The position numbers were made by a program, and so were the translations under genes. Under the pieces are notes generated by a model. It saw nothing but the letters and a program-made list of their open reading frames with translations. It searched no databases and was not told the origin of the DNA. Shown here piece by piece: positions 55,500 to 64,000 of a DNA stretch of 64,000 nucleotides. Source of the DNA: Fluviirhizobium alvei (GTDB taxonomy: Bacteria; Pseudomonadota; Alphaproteobacteria; Rhizobiales; Rhizobiaceae); the NCBI RefSeq assembly GCF_030551875.1, contig NZ_JAUOZU010000013.1, positions 1-64,000 on the forward strand, given 5' to 3'. Position 1 is the stretch's first letter. Every line of letters starts with the position of its first letter.

Positions 55500-56888
55500 T
55501 CAGCTCTCGTTCTTGACCGGCTCGTCACCGTCCCATCCACCGCCGAGCGCCTGGCAGAGAACGACATAATTGACCGCCAGTTGCAATGAACTGCTCGCAA
55601 GCTGGAGTTCGGCCGAGTAGAGCGAATCCTGTGCATCCAGCACATCGGAGAACTCAGCCGAGCCAGACGTATAGAGCTGGCGGGCCAGAGCCTCTGCCTT
55701 GCGCAACTCGGAAACGGCAACCGCGAGCTTGCCATTGCGGTCCCGTTCGTATTTCAGCGCCACCAGCGCATCTTCAACCTCGCCTACGGCCGCAATCACC
55801 GTTTCACGATAGGTCAGATAGTCCTGACGCGCCGAGGACTTGGCGAGATCGACCGATGCCTTGAGAGTGCCGCGGTTGAAGATCGGCAGGTTGATCGCCG
55901 GTCCGAAGCTCCAGCTCTTTGTCGCCAGATCGCTACCGGACAGTTTAAGAGAGCCCGAAAGGCTGAGCGACGGCAGGAGATCGGCTTCGGCAACGCCGAT
56001 ATCAGCGACCGCGGCAGCGAGCGTCCGTTCAGCCTCGCGAATATCCGGGCGGTTCCGCAACAGATCCGCCGGCACACCTTCCGAGAAACGAACCTTGGGG
56101 CGCTTGAGCGGCTTGTACTCGGTGAAAACATTGTTGAGTTCAGCCGGCTGCTTGCCAAGAAGCAGAGCGATCTGGTTGATCGCCTGCTCGCGCGATTCCT
56201 GCAGCGACGGGATGTCCGCCGAGGTCAGTGCGGTCTGGGCGGCTGCGCGGGTCGAATCGAGCGCGCTGGCCGAACCGGCTTCCAGCTTCGCCCTTGTGAT
56301 GCCAAGCGTTTCCTTCTGTACCGAAAGCGACTTACGCGAGATTGCGAGCTGCTGGCCGATCCCTTGCGCGTTGAGATAGGCCGTGACCATCGAGGCGATG
56401 ATGTCGAGCCGGGCGCCGTTCAGCGCTTCCTTCTGCGCCTCGATCTTGGCGGCCTCGCGATCCGCGGTCGATTTCCCTCCCAGGAAATCGAGAGTCCATG
56501 AACCATTCAGGCCGGCAGATTTTGAGGAGGTGTTGGTCGTCTTGCCATTCACCCTGGTTCCGGACCGCGTGTCGGAATAACTCGCCGTGATGCTCGGATA
56601 ATAGGCTCCTTTCGACACCTTGGCGGATAGGCGAGCCGCCCGCACGCGCTCACGCGCCAGCTCGACAGTCAGATTTTGGGCCAGAGCTTCCTCTACCAGA
56701 CGGTTGAGATTGGCATCGCCGAAATTGGCCCACCATTGTGTGGAAGGTGCAATGGTTGTGCCCGGCTTACGGGTCGCCTGCTTGAAATTCGGTGTGACAG
56801 CGACCTCGGGACCCGGCTGAAACCCGGATGTTGCTGAACAGGAGCCGAGAATGCTCGCACAGAGCAGTAGGGCAATTGTGTTTCTCAT
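55500..56888 (-). CDS. Outer-membrane efflux lipoprotein, NodT family
   Basis: 462 residues. Signal peptide with lipobox LGSC (Cys about residue 17), then two outer-membrane efflux (OEP) repeats rich in long helices: NLNRLVEEALAQNLTVELARERVRAARL and the second repeat with NRPDIREAERTLAAAVADIGVAEADLLPSLSLSGSL. These TolC-like trimers form the outer-membrane channel of RND efflux pumps, or less often of type I secretion. No RND pump or membrane-fusion gene lies beside it in the window; the neighbour is a predicted RTX protein. Confidence 0.88.
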   Translation of the reverse strand: MRNTIALLLCASILGSCSATSGFQPGPEVAVTPNFKQATRKPGTTIAPSTQWWANFGDANLNRLVEEALAQNLTVELARERVRAARLSAKVSKGAYYPSITASYSDTRSGTRVNGKTTNTSSKSAGLNGSWTLDFLGGKSTADREAAKIEAQKEALNGARLDIIASMVTAYLNAQGIGQQLAISRKSLSVQKETLGITRAKLEAGSASALDSTRAAAQTALTSADIPSLQESREQAINQIALLLGKQPAELNNVFTEYKPLKRPKVRFSEGVPADLLRNRPDIREAERTLAAAVADIGVAEADLLPSLSLSGSLKLSGSDLATKSWSFGPAINLPIFNRGTLKASVDLAKSSARQDYLTYRETVIAAVGEVEDALVALKYERDRNGKLAVAVSELRKAEALARQLYTSGSAEFSDVLDAQDSLYSAELQLASSSLQLAVNYVVLCQALGGGWDGDEPVKNES

Positions 56889-57088
56889 CAGTCAGAACCA
56901 GCTTTCATGGCTTCTCGGACTCAGTACAGATACGCTACCCCTTCGAGGCCATTGCGCATCGCTCAAGATTTCACGGCATCTGTCATTCGTTTCGGAACGA
57001 CAGAATCCTCCCAGCCGGAACCACACATAGAACCCGCATTGCCCTCCAGTTCAACCGTGTTTACAAAAATTTACCCATGGATCGGCAA

Positions 57089-58792
57089 CTACCCAAAGAT
57101 AAAATCACCGCGATCCAGATCGGCCTTGGAAACGTCGAGAAGACGGATCGAAACCTCGCCAGCCGTGATGACGAGATCATCACCCTTGACTGTCAGATGA
57201 TCGGCCTTGAGATCGGTAAGGTCGGTGATCGCCGCAAGGGCGCTGAGATCGATGCGGTCATGCACTGATCCGACCGCATCGAAGTCGGTGATCGTATCGC
57301 GACCCGAGCGAGCATTGAAAACGAAAACATCCTCGCCGGTTCCACCGGTAAGCCGGTCCGAACCAAGCCCACCATTGAGATGGTCGTTATCTGCACCACC
57401 GTCCAAATGATCGCCGCCGACACCGCCATAGAACGTATCGTTGCCAGCGCCACCAAACAGTTTATCGGCGCCATCGCCAGCCGTTGACCCCGGCGTCAAC
57501 CGCCAGATCGCCCCTGACAATCCGACGGCATAGAGATTGCCGTCACTGTCGGAGCCGAAGGAGGAAATATTCGAAAGATCCGCGCCGCGAATCTGCGCCG
57601 TCCGGTTGACTTCCTGAACCGCTTCGCCACTGACGACCTTCAACGAATAGAGACGGTTCTGGACAAAATCGGCATAGATATAGGCACCCTGCATCCCACC
57701 CGCATCTCCCCGGTAGACAATGCCGCCGGTGATCGAGGCGTTGTCTCCATCATGCGGATAGACATGGATCGGATCGGTGAATTTCGAAGGATCGGCAACT
57801 GAGCCTTCGTAAGCAACGTAACCTTCACGCTCGTTCCAGCCGAAGTTCAGTCCGCCCTTGGTCCCGGCCTTGATATAGTTCACCTCTTCCCAGGCGCTTT
57901 GACCGACGTCCCCGATATAGAAATCACCGGTCGCTTCATCAAAGGAAAGGCGCCAGGGGTTGCGGACCCCGAGCGCCCAGATTTCGTCGGCGCCAGCCTT
58001 GCCAACGAACGGGTTATCCTCGGGAATCGCATAGCTGCGGCCGGCCTGCCCGGGGAAATCGTCGCCATTGATATCCAGACGCAGGATCTTTCCGAGCAGT
58101 GAGTTGCGATCCTGCGCATTGCCCTCCGGATCGCCACCACCGCCACCATCCCCGGTGCCAAGATAGAGGTAACCATCCGGACCAAATCGCATCGAGCCGC
58201 CATTGTGATTCTTCGCCAATGTGTGCGGAATTGTGATGATGGTGCTTACCGGATCCGGATCGGCATGGCGACGATCTCCGTCGGCACGTGAATATTCTCT
58301 AACCTCGATCGCGCCGTCGGCATTGGTCATGTAAACGAAGAAACGGCCATTCTGCTTGTAGTCGGGATGGAAGGCGATTCCGAGCGCACCGCGTTCACCG
58401 CCGTCGCCGATCTCATCGTCGGGAATGTCGAGGAAAGTGGATCGGGCACCCGTTTCGAGATTGATGCGATAGACCTTGCCGTCATCCTTGGACAAGGCGA
58501 AGAGGAAGCCCGGATCGCCCGGCGCCGACACGGCCTCGACCGCACCATAACCAATATTGGCAACTTCGTCGGCGAGGATGAAGCCATTGCTGTCTTTCCT
58601 GTCGCCAGCCGAGTGACCATAGAGGATATCGTTGCCAAGGCCGCCGGAGAGTTTGTCGTTGCCGTCGCCGCCGGAGAGAACATCGTTTTGTCCCTGTGCG
58701 AACAAATGCTCGTTCGCGCCGGGTCCGAACTTCGGATCAAGCCCGGTTGCGGTTTCGAACTGCTCCGGAATCGCGCTCTTCTTGCGTGCCAT
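57089..58792 (-). CDS. Predicted RTX-secreted PQQ-type sugar dehydrogenase
   Basis: 567 residues. Residues 34-59 hold RTX repeats (GGDGNDKLSGGLGND), about 70-435 a soluble glucose-dehydrogenase-like beta-propeller (GERGALGIAFHPDYKQNGRFFVYMT, NHNGGSMRFGPDGYLYLGTGDGG, WALGVRNPWRLSFDEATGDFYIGDVGQ), and 441-492 a second set of RTX repeats (GGAGNDTFYGG, GGLGSDRLTGG), then a beta-rich C-terminus of the type I secretion type. No N-terminal signal peptide, as in RTX proteins. ATG 58792 follows GGAGGG. No HlyB/HlyD-type genes are nearby, so the exporter would be elsewhere. Confidence 0.82.
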   Translation of the reverse strand: MARKKSAIPEQFETATGLDPKFGPGANEHLFAQGQNDVLSGGDGNDKLSGGLGNDILYGHSAGDRKDSNGFILADEVANIGYGAVEAVSAPGDPGFLFALSKDDGKVYRINLETGARSTFLDIPDDEIGDGGERGALGIAFHPDYKQNGRFFVYMTNADGAIEVREYSRADGDRRHADPDPVSTIITIPHTLAKNHNGGSMRFGPDGYLYLGTGDGGGGGDPEGNAQDRNSLLGKILRLDINGDDFPGQAGRSYAIPEDNPFVGKAGADEIWALGVRNPWRLSFDEATGDFYIGDVGQSAWEEVNYIKAGTKGGLNFGWNEREGYVAYEGSVADPSKFTDPIHVYPHDGDNASITGGIVYRGDAGGMQGAYIYADFVQNRLYSLKVVSGEAVQEVNRTAQIRGADLSNISSFGSDSDGNLYAVGLSGAIWRLTPGSTAGDGADKLFGGAGNDTFYGGVGGDHLDGGADNDHLNGGLGSDRLTGGTGEDVFVFNARSGRDTITDFDAVGSVHDRIDLSALAAITDLTDLKADHLTVKGDDLVITAGEVSIRLLDVSKADLDRGDFIFG

Positions 58793-58952
58793 GAGACCCT
58801 CCCAAAGGTAAGGAAGGGATCATCCTGCATTCTTTAGACATTTGGAAGACAACCGACTGCCAACAGTCTCCGAATTCATTGGATAATGTTCACAAGAGCA
58901 AATGCATTCTTCCATTGAGTGGGAAAGCTTTCGGTCATCGCCACAAACTGAA

Positions 58953-58974
58953 ACGCCGGCCATATGGCCGGCGT
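58953..58974 (-). terminator. Palindromic terminator of ald
   Basis: A perfect palindrome, ACGCCGGCCAT then its reverse complement, 32 bp after the ald stop; on the minus strand it is followed by TTTCAGTTTG. A fair rho-independent terminator for ald. Confidence 0.7.
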
Positions 58975-59005
58975 CCAGACTGGGTTTTCCAGATTGAGCT
59001 TTGGC

Positions 59006-60121
59006 TCAGGCAGCCAGAACCTTCGCACCTTCGTGCATTTCGTAGCCGAGCGCTTCGGCAACCGCCTTGTTGGTGATCTTGCCCTTGTGGACGTTGAGAC
59101 CGTTCATCAGGTGGCGATCCGCAAGGATGGCCGCGATGCCCTTGTCGGCCAGAGCCAGGCCATGGAAGATGGTGGCATTGTTGAGCGCATGGGCAGACGT
59201 CACAGGAACGGCGCCCGGCATGTTGGCGACGCAATAGTGGATCACGCCGTCGACTTCATATGTCGGGTCGGAGTGGGTCGTGGCATGCGAGGTTTCAAAA
59301 CATCCACCCTGGTCGATGGCAACGTCAACGATGACGGCACCCTTCTTCATGCCCGAGAGCATCTTGCGCGTCACGAGCTTCGGTGCGGCCGCACCCGGAA
59401 TGAGAACGGCACCGACCACGAGGTCAGCCGAGAAGACTTCATTCTCGAGCGCGTCGATCGACGAGAACAGGGTGTGGACGCGACCGGAGAAAATATCGTC
59501 GAGCTGACGCAGGCGCGGCAGAGAACGATCGAGAATGGTCACATCGGCACCGAGGCCAACCGCCATGCGAGCGGCATGAATGCCAACGACGCCGCCGCCG
59601 ATCACAACCACCTTGGCCGGATTAACACCCGGGACACCGCCGAGCAGCACGCCGCGGCCACCATTGGCCTTCTGCAGCGAAAAGGCACCAGCCTGGATGG
59701 ACAGGCGACCGGCGACTTCCGACATCGGTGCGAGAAGCGGCAGACCGCCGCGATCATCGGTCACGGTTTCATAGGCAACGGCAGTGACGCCGGACGCGAG
59801 CAGGCCCTTGGTCTGTTCCGGATCCGGAGCCAGATGCAGGTAGGTATAGAGGATCTGGCCTTCGCGCAGCTGCACCCATTCGGACGGCTGCGGTTCCTTG
59901 ACCTTCACGATCATGTCGCAGGAGGCGAACACTTCGGCAGCAGTGGCGGCAATCTTGGCACCGGCTGCCACGTAATCGGCATCGCTGGCACCGATCCCGG
60001 AACCGGCATTGGTTTCGATCAGCACGTCGTGGCCGTGCGCCACATATTCGCGCACCGAAGCCGGCGTAAGGCCGACGCGGTATTCATGGTTCTTGATTTC
60101 CTTCGGGCAGCCGACGCGCAT
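59006..60121 (-). CDS. ald: Alanine dehydrogenase
   Basis: 371 residues from the ATG at 60121, which follows AAGGGAAC; the longer frame has no support. NAD-dependent oxidative deamination of L-alanine to pyruvate and ammonia. Signatures: [20 protein letters not shown] at the N-terminus, [22 protein letters not shown] (NAD-binding) and [39 protein letters not shown]-type segment. Divergent from the Lrp-family gene, whose product most likely controls it. Alanine excretion via this enzyme is a known rhizobial trait. Confidence 0.94.
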   Translation of the reverse strand: MRVGCPKEIKNHEYRVGLTPASVREYVAHGHDVLIETNAGSGIGASDADYVAAGAKIAATAAEVFASCDMIVKVKEPQPSEWVQLREGQILYTYLHLAPDPEQTKGLLASGVTAVAYETVTDDRGGLPLLAPMSEVAGRLSIQAGAFSLQKANGGRGVLLGGVPGVNPAKVVVIGGGVVGIHAARMAVGLGADVTILDRSLPRLRQLDDIFSGRVHTLFSSIDALENEVFSADLVVGAVLIPGAAAPKLVTRKMLSGMKKGAVIVDVAIDQGGCFETSHATTHSDPTYEVDGVIHYCVANMPGAVPVTSAHALNNATIFHGLALADKGIAAILADRHLMNGLNVHKGKITNKAVAEALGYEMHEGAKVLAA

Positions 60122-60238
60122 TGCAAATGTTCCCTTGTTTGGCACGGTTGGAAATTTCTTTCGATGCGCGATTAGACATGAGCCTCGATGAAATGTCCTT
60201 GCAAAGTTGGCTTTTCCCAAAACGCAAAATCGAATATT

Positions 60239-60248
60239 ATTGCGCAAT
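60239..60248. promoter_or_regulatory. Palindrome in the ald/lrp intergenic region
   Basis: ATTGCGCAAT, a perfect palindrome, lies 27 bp before the Lrp-family start codon in the shared 154-bp divergent promoter region. It is a candidate operator for the Lrp-family protein; function unproven. Confidence 0.4.
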
Positions 60249-60275
60249 TAGCATCATTCTTCGAAGGATCATCGA

Positions 60276-60740
60276 ATGGAAAAACTCGATAGCATGGATA
60301 TGGCCATTCTTTCGGTCTTGCGCCGGCAGGGACGCATTTCGAATGCGGATCTCGCCGAACGCGTGGGCCTGTCGCCATCCGCCTGTTCGCGCCGCCTCGA
60401 TATTCTCGAAAAGTCCGGCGTGATTGAAGGCTATTATGCCCGCATCAGCCACAAGGCGCTCGACTACAAGATGATGGTCATCGTCCATATCTCGCTGTCG
60501 GGCCAGTTTGCAAAGACGTTGACGGAGTTCGAAGCCGCCGTAAAGCGGGTCCCCAATGTCATGGTCTGTTACCTGATGTCCGGCGAATACGACTATCTCC
60601 TCCGCGTCGCCTGCAAGGACCTCGAGGATTACGAACGGCTGCACCGCGACTGGCTTTCGGCCCTGCCGCATGTGGTGAAGATCGTTTCATCCTTTGCCTT
60701 AAGAGAGATCATCGATCGTCCGAATGTCGAAATCCGTTGA
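60276..60740 (+). CDS. Lrp/AsnC-family transcriptional regulator, probable activator of ald
   Basis: 154 residues. Winged helix-turn-helix (MDMAILSVLRRQGRISNADLAERVGLSPSACSRRLDILEKSGVI, given as one family block in pieces, about 5-50) followed by the RAM ligand domain (VHISLSGQFAKTLTEFEAAVKRVPNVMVCYLMSGEYDYLLRV region, about 70-145). Divergent to ald, the same arrangement as aldR-ald, which is activated by alanine in other bacteria. The ligand is inferred, not proven. Confidence 0.88.
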   Translation: MEKLDSMDMAILSVLRRQGRISNADLAERVGLSPSACSRRLDILEKSGVIEGYYARISHKALDYKMMVIVHISLSGQFAKTLTEFEAAVKRVPNVMVCYLMSGEYDYLLRVACKDLEDYERLHRDWLSALPHVVKIVSSFALREIIDRPNVEIR

Positions 60741-61065
60741 CTCCACCGGTTGCCGGGCGACCGGCTCAAATACGGCTTTACCGAAAATGCCGCACCTAAT
60801 CTTTAACATGAATTACGAGTTTTATTTATCTGTAATCATGAAACTTTATCGAACTTTGAATCCCTGAATCTCTTTTTCGAAAAGCAGCGACATTTAAGGT
60901 AAGGTATTCATTTTATCATTCTGTTTATAAACACAAAATTTGAGTTTATATTCTCAAGACGCACATTCCTGGAAGAACGGTCAAACAGGACAGGCAATGT
61001 CGCAGCCATCATTGACCTTGCAGGGCGCCGAAGGCATCCTGATGCCATTGCTACGAGGACCCGAC
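60741..61065 (+). promoter_or_regulatory. AT-rich intergenic region ahead of the class II aldolase
   Basis: About 325 bp with no supported gene. The part from about 60790 to 60950 is much more AT-rich than its surroundings, as expected for a promoter region or an acquired stretch. A GC-rich hairpin just after the lrp stop (60746-60764) has no T-run. Confidence 0.4.
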
Positions 61066-61833
61066 ATGACCGCAACCGTTTCCACGATTTCCCGTCACGA
61101 CAATCTGCCTTACTTTGAAGAACGGGCCGATCTGGCCTGCGCCTTCCGCTGGACGGCGCGTCTCAACATGCACGAGGCGGTCGCCAATCACTTCTCGCTG
61201 GCCGTCAACGATGACGGCACCCAGTTTCTGATGAACCCCAATCAGGTCCATTTCTCCTTGATTTCGGCCTCGAACATTCTGCTGCTCGATGCCAACGATC
61301 CGAAGACGATGGATCGACCGGACGCGCCGGATCCGACAGCCTGGGGCCTGCATGGCTCGATCCACCGCCGTCTGCCGCATGCGCGCTGCGTCATGCATGT
61401 TCACTCCATCTATTCGACGGTGCTTGCTTCGCTTGCGGATTCGCGTCTGCTGCCGATCGACCAGAACTGCGCCACCTTCTTCGATCGCTATGTCATCGAT
61501 AATGACTACGGCGGGCTGGCGTTCGAGGACGAAGGCGAGCGCTGCGCCCGCCTGCTCGCCAATCCGAAGCACAAAGTGATGATCATGGGCAATCACGGGG
61601 TGCTGGTAATCGGCAAGGATGTCGCCGACACGTTCAACCGCATGTATTATTTCGAACGGGCAGCCGAGACCTATATCAAGGCGTTGCAGACCGGACAGAA
61701 ACTGCGGATTCTATCCGACGAGATCGCCGAAAAGGTCGCCCAGGAAATCGAGGATTATCCCGGCCAGTCCGATCGCCACTTCGCCGATCTCAGGAAGTTG
61801 CTTCAAAAAAGCGAACCGGATTTTCTGGATTGA
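61066..61833 (+). CDS. Class II aldolase/adducin-family protein
   Basis: 255 residues. Zinc His motif region VMHVHSIYSTVLASL (two His), and VMIMGNHGVLVIG (third His), plus an Asp-rich part, typical of the class II aldolase/adducin fold. The N-terminal LACAFRWTARLNMHEAVANHFSLAV carries a conserved His and substrate-binding residues. The family includes L-fuculose-phosphate-type aldolases and decarboxylases, so the substrate remains open. ATG at 61066 has GAGGA; the longer frame is probably not used. Confidence 0.85.
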   Translation: MTATVSTISRHDNLPYFEERADLACAFRWTARLNMHEAVANHFSLAVNDDGTQFLMNPNQVHFSLISASNILLLDANDPKTMDRPDAPDPTAWGLHGSIHRRLPHARCVMHVHSIYSTVLASLADSRLLPIDQNCATFFDRYVIDNDYGGLAFEDEGERCARLLANPKHKVMIMGNHGVLVIGKDVADTFNRMYYFERAAETYIKALQTGQKLRILSDEIAEKVAQEIEDYPGQSDRHFADLRKLLQKSEPDFLD

Positions 61834-62120
61834 CGCGACCGGCAGACCGCTCATACCAAGCGTCGATGATATGAACCGATTGCGTAGGACCGCACACCTT
61901 CATCCGACGAGGAGCATACCGGAGAGCGATGCAGAGGCATCGGTCGAGGATTGCGACAAAGTCGGGGAAGGATGTCCGGCCCATCCGGAGGACCGGGCGC
62001 TTTTGCCCTCCGGGCTTCGTCGAAAATCCGCGCCGGACCTTCTGGTCCGACTGTGGTTTTCTCCTCGCCGGAAACCAAAATCGCTCTGGCGCAATCGATC
62101 CCTATCATCGACGCTTGGTA

Positions 62121-62585
62121 TCAGTCACCGCAGGTGATCGAGAAGGTCTTGCTCAGTTCCGAAACCTTGTTGCCGCCATCGATGATGGCGGCATCGATGG
62201 TAAAGCCGTTGCAGGCATGGTCGACGACGACGGTCCGCACCAGTTCATCCTTGGCAAAGAAGACCAGCGGATAATCCTTTTCGACCAGCGTTCCGATATC
62301 ATCGAGATCCGATCGCGCACTCACCCGCAGAACCGGATTGGATTCATAAAGCTGGTTCGGTTTGCCGGAGAGAACGACGTCGACAATCATCTGGACACTG
62401 GTTCCCTTGTCATCATTGGCAACGATCTGGTCGTCCACCTTCGCCAGATTCTTGGACAGTTCACCGGTATCTTCGTAGATCAGATAGGCCCGGAAGCGAT
62501 CGACTTTCGGCGGAGGCACATCCGCTGCCAGAGCAGGCACAGCCAGAATGGCCAGAGCGGCCAAAGTCCTGAACAAGATCTTCAC
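62121..62585 (-). CDS. Small secreted hypothetical protein
   Basis: 154 residues. N-terminal signal peptide MKILFRTLAALAILAVPALA ends at ALA-AD. The mature part is about 130 residues with a Cys in DHACNGF and one in the C-terminal ITCGD, which could pair in the periplasm. The central part (LIYEDTGELSKNLAKVDDQIVAND) is charged. Not recognised; downstream of the HlyU-family gene on the same strand, with 61 bp between them. Confidence 0.65.
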   Translation of the reverse strand: MKILFRTLAALAILAVPALAADVPPPKVDRFRAYLIYEDTGELSKNLAKVDDQIVANDDKGTSVQMIVDVVLSGKPNQLYESNPVLRVSARSDLDDIGTLVEKDYPLVFFAKDELVRTVVVDHACNGFTIDAAIIDGGNKVSELSKTFSITCGD

Positions 62586-62646
62586 GTCATGCCTCCCAAC
62601 CTGCGCCTTCTGCGCACAATCTCTTCAGGCGTCGGTGACGTTGGCT

Positions 62647-62964
62647 TCAAACCGTCCGGTCCGCGACCCCATCGCCGAACAGGCTGGCGCCATGCTGATC
62701 GATGATCTGCTTTGCCTTGCGGAACGTAACCTCGACGGCGTCATCTTCGCTGGCAAACAGATCGGCGCGGATGAACCGGCGAACCAGCAGCTCCTCGCCT
62801 TTCTGGACTTCGATACGCCCGGCCAGCCGATATTGCGCACCGTCGCGCATCGGGATTGCGATGACCCGATAGTCGCCAATCATCTGCATCTGCTCGGCCT
62901 TCGCCGGCGTTTCCCTGGAACCGCCCGTAAAGGCACCGAAAATCTTTGAGAAAAATCCTGACAT
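62647..62964 (-). CDS. HlyU-family protein (PF10115-type)
   Basis: 105 residues, with the pattern of HlyU: MSGFFSKIFGAF at the N-terminus, YRVIAIPMRDGAQYRLAGRIE, VRRFIRADLFASEDDAVEVTF, and KAKQIIDQHGASLFGDG. HlyU was described as a regulator of Vibrio toxins, but the small alphaproteobacterial members have no clear DNA-binding domain, so the name should not imply such a role here. Convergent neighbour of the plus-strand hydrolase fragment is absent; both start within 121 bp of each other on opposite strands. Confidence 0.75.
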   Translation of the reverse strand: MSGFFSKIFGAFTGGSRETPAKAEQMQMIGDYRVIAIPMRDGAQYRLAGRIEVQKGEELLVRRFIRADLFASEDDAVEVTFRKAKQIIDQHGASLFGDGVADRTV

Positions 62965-63084
62965 GCTCGGGATTTACCATAGGCCTGCGCAGGACGGAAG
63001 CAGCAAGTTTAACTTGCGAACCGGTCGCTGCCGATCTAGCCTCCGGTGACGTCGGGAGGGGCCGGGTTCGCTCGGCTGGCGCTT

Positions 63085-64000
63085 ATGAAGGCATGGAAGA
63101 GAATGATCCTGTGGGGACTGTTGATCATCGTCGTTGCCTTGCTCGGCGCGTTTCTGTTCGGGCCGCGAACACCGGTCGATACGACAGTGCGCTTTGACCC
63201 GTCGAAAATCGGCAGCGACCTGGATGCCTACCTCGCCGAACGGGAACAGGGATATTCCGACATCAAACCGGGCCAGGCCAAATCGATCCTCTGGGCCGAT
63301 CCGGTGGCCCGACGGAAAACACCGGTCGCGCTCCTCTATATTCACGGCTTTTCCGCTTCGTCGGGCGAAATCCGGCCGGTGCCGGAACGCGTGGCACAGG
63401 CACTGGGCGCCAATCTCTATTTCGCCCGCCTTGCCGGCCATGGCCGCAGCCATTCTGATGCCATGGGTGAAGCGACAGTCAATGACTGGGTCAACGATCT
63501 CGCCGAAGCGGTGGAGATCGGCCACAGGCTCGGCGACCGTGTGGTCGTGATCGCGACATCCACCGGTGCGTCGCTTGTCACATGGGCGTTGGCGGATCCA
63601 CAATTTGCTGACCGGATCGATGCGGCAGTGTTCATATCACCGAACTATGGCGTCAAGGCTAACGGGGCTTTCGCCCTCACCCTGCCCTTCGCTCGTCAGA
63701 TCGCCCACGTCCTTGTCGGCGATCGCCGCGGCTTCGAGCCTGCCAATGCCCTGCAGGCGGCTCTCTGGACAACGGATTATCCGGTCGAGGCCCTGTTACC
63801 GATGGCGGAAATCGTCAGGCTCGCGGCCGGTGCCGAAGTCGGCAAGATCAGGACGCCGGTTCTGTTCCTGATTTCGCCTCTCGACGAAGTCGTCGATCCA
63901 GTCGCTACCAAGGCAATCGCCGCCCGTTGGAGCGGACCTAACGAGATTGCCGAAATCGACACCCAAGACCCGTCGCACCATGTGCTGGCCGGTGATGCCC
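63085..64000 (+). CDS. Membrane-anchored alpha/beta-hydrolase (3' end outside window)
   Basis: The frame is open from ATG 63085 to the window end, 305 codons seen. N-terminal membrane anchor (ILWGLLIIVVALLGAFLFG), then an alpha/beta-hydrolase: LLYIHGFSASSGE (oxyanion His-Gly), ARLAGHGRSHSDA, the nucleophile elbow VVIATSTGASL (Ala replaces the usual first Gly), Asp in LISPLDEVVDP and His in DPSHHVLAGD. All triad residues are in place. Substrate unknown; monoacylglycerol lipase- or carboxylesterase-like. Divergent to the HlyU gene. Confidence 0.82.
   Translation, partial: MKAWKRMILWGLLIIVVALLGAFLFGPRTPVDTTVRFDPSKIGSDLDAYLAEREQGYSDIKPGQAKSILWADPVARRKTPVALLYIHGFSASSGEIRPVPERVAQALGANLYFARLAGHGRSHSDAMGEATVNDWVNDLAEAVEIGHRLGDRVVVIATSTGASLVTWALADPQFADRIDAAVFISPNYGVKANGAFALTLPFARQIAHVLVGDRRGFEPANALQAALWTTDYPVEALLPMAEIVRLAAGAEVGKIRTPVLFLISPLDEVVDPVATKAIAARWSGPNEIAEIDTQDPSHHVLAGDA

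Noticed and set aside
55500-58792. Complete type I secretion system formed by the outer-membrane lipoprotein and the RTX enzyme
   Set aside because: No ABC exporter or membrane-fusion gene is present, and the channel belongs to the NodT group usually paired with RND pumps.
60746-60764. GC-rich hairpin after the Lrp gene as a terminator
   Set aside because: The loop is too small and no T-run follows.

Overview
The window reads as a chromosomal segment of an alphaproteobacterium of the order Hyphomicrobiales, most likely Rhizobiaceae. The evidence is the block dusB-ntrB-ntrC-ntrY-ntrX-dat-hfq-hflX, the fused ispDF gene, the pyruvate dehydrogenase E1-beta that carries its own lipoyl domain, the aerobic cobF-to-cobM cluster, the DUF2849/DUF934 sulfite reductase operon, and the strongly G+C-rich third codon positions. 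The species cannot be named from this sequence. Almost everything is ordinary core genome: there is no phage, insertion sequence or CRISPR array.

Layout: 1-4.6 kb holds the start of tuf, tRNA-Gly and tRNA-Tyr, rlmB, a secreted lysozyme-inhibitor-like protein, a secreted alpha/beta-hydrolase that has lost part of its triad, tRNA-Thr and a 39-codon peptide gene. 4.6-11.7 kb is the oxygen-dependent cobalamin (corrin ring) cluster cobF-G-H-I-J-L-M on the minus strand, with cobK embedded in the opposite direction. 12-18.7 kb carries nadK, a GntR regulator with two palindromic operators, ferredoxin-NADP reductase, and the siroheme/sulfite reductase operon cysG-DUF2849-cysI-DUF934. 18.9-22.3 kb holds a deaminase, mazG, a repeat element, hflX and hfq. 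22.4-30.7 kb is the nitrogen regulation block (dat, ntrX, ntrY, ntrC, ntrB, dusB).

30.9-45.4 kb is central metabolism and isoprenoid, lipoate and envelope genes: ispDF, cinA-C, ratA, lipA, lpdA, pdhC, pdhB, pdhA, ftsB, eno, kdsA. lipA makes the lipoyl groups carried by PdhB and PdhC, lpdA reoxidises them, and eno lies one step upstream in glycolysis. 45.6-55.4 kb is the more accessory part: a membrane PQQ glucose dehydrogenase, a broken SEC-C gene, an orphan gene, a LysR regulator and a ydcSTUV-patD-type operon for polyamine import and gamma-aminobutyraldehyde oxidation. 55.5-64 kb contains an outer-membrane efflux lipoprotein, a predicted secreted PQQ sugar dehydrogenase flanked by RTX repeats, the divergent ald/Lrp pair, a class II aldolase, a small secreted protein, a HlyU-family gene and a truncated hydrolase.

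Signals most worth checking are two perfect FNR/FixK-type boxes (14673-14686 and 36383-36396), the head-and-tail overlap of cobK with its neighbours, the three-lesion SEC-C pseudogene, the RTX-bracketed dehydrogenase, the secreted hydrolase without Asp/His, and hflX, whose frame has a good ribosome binding site only in front of an ATT codon. I did not find a convincing new multi-gene system.
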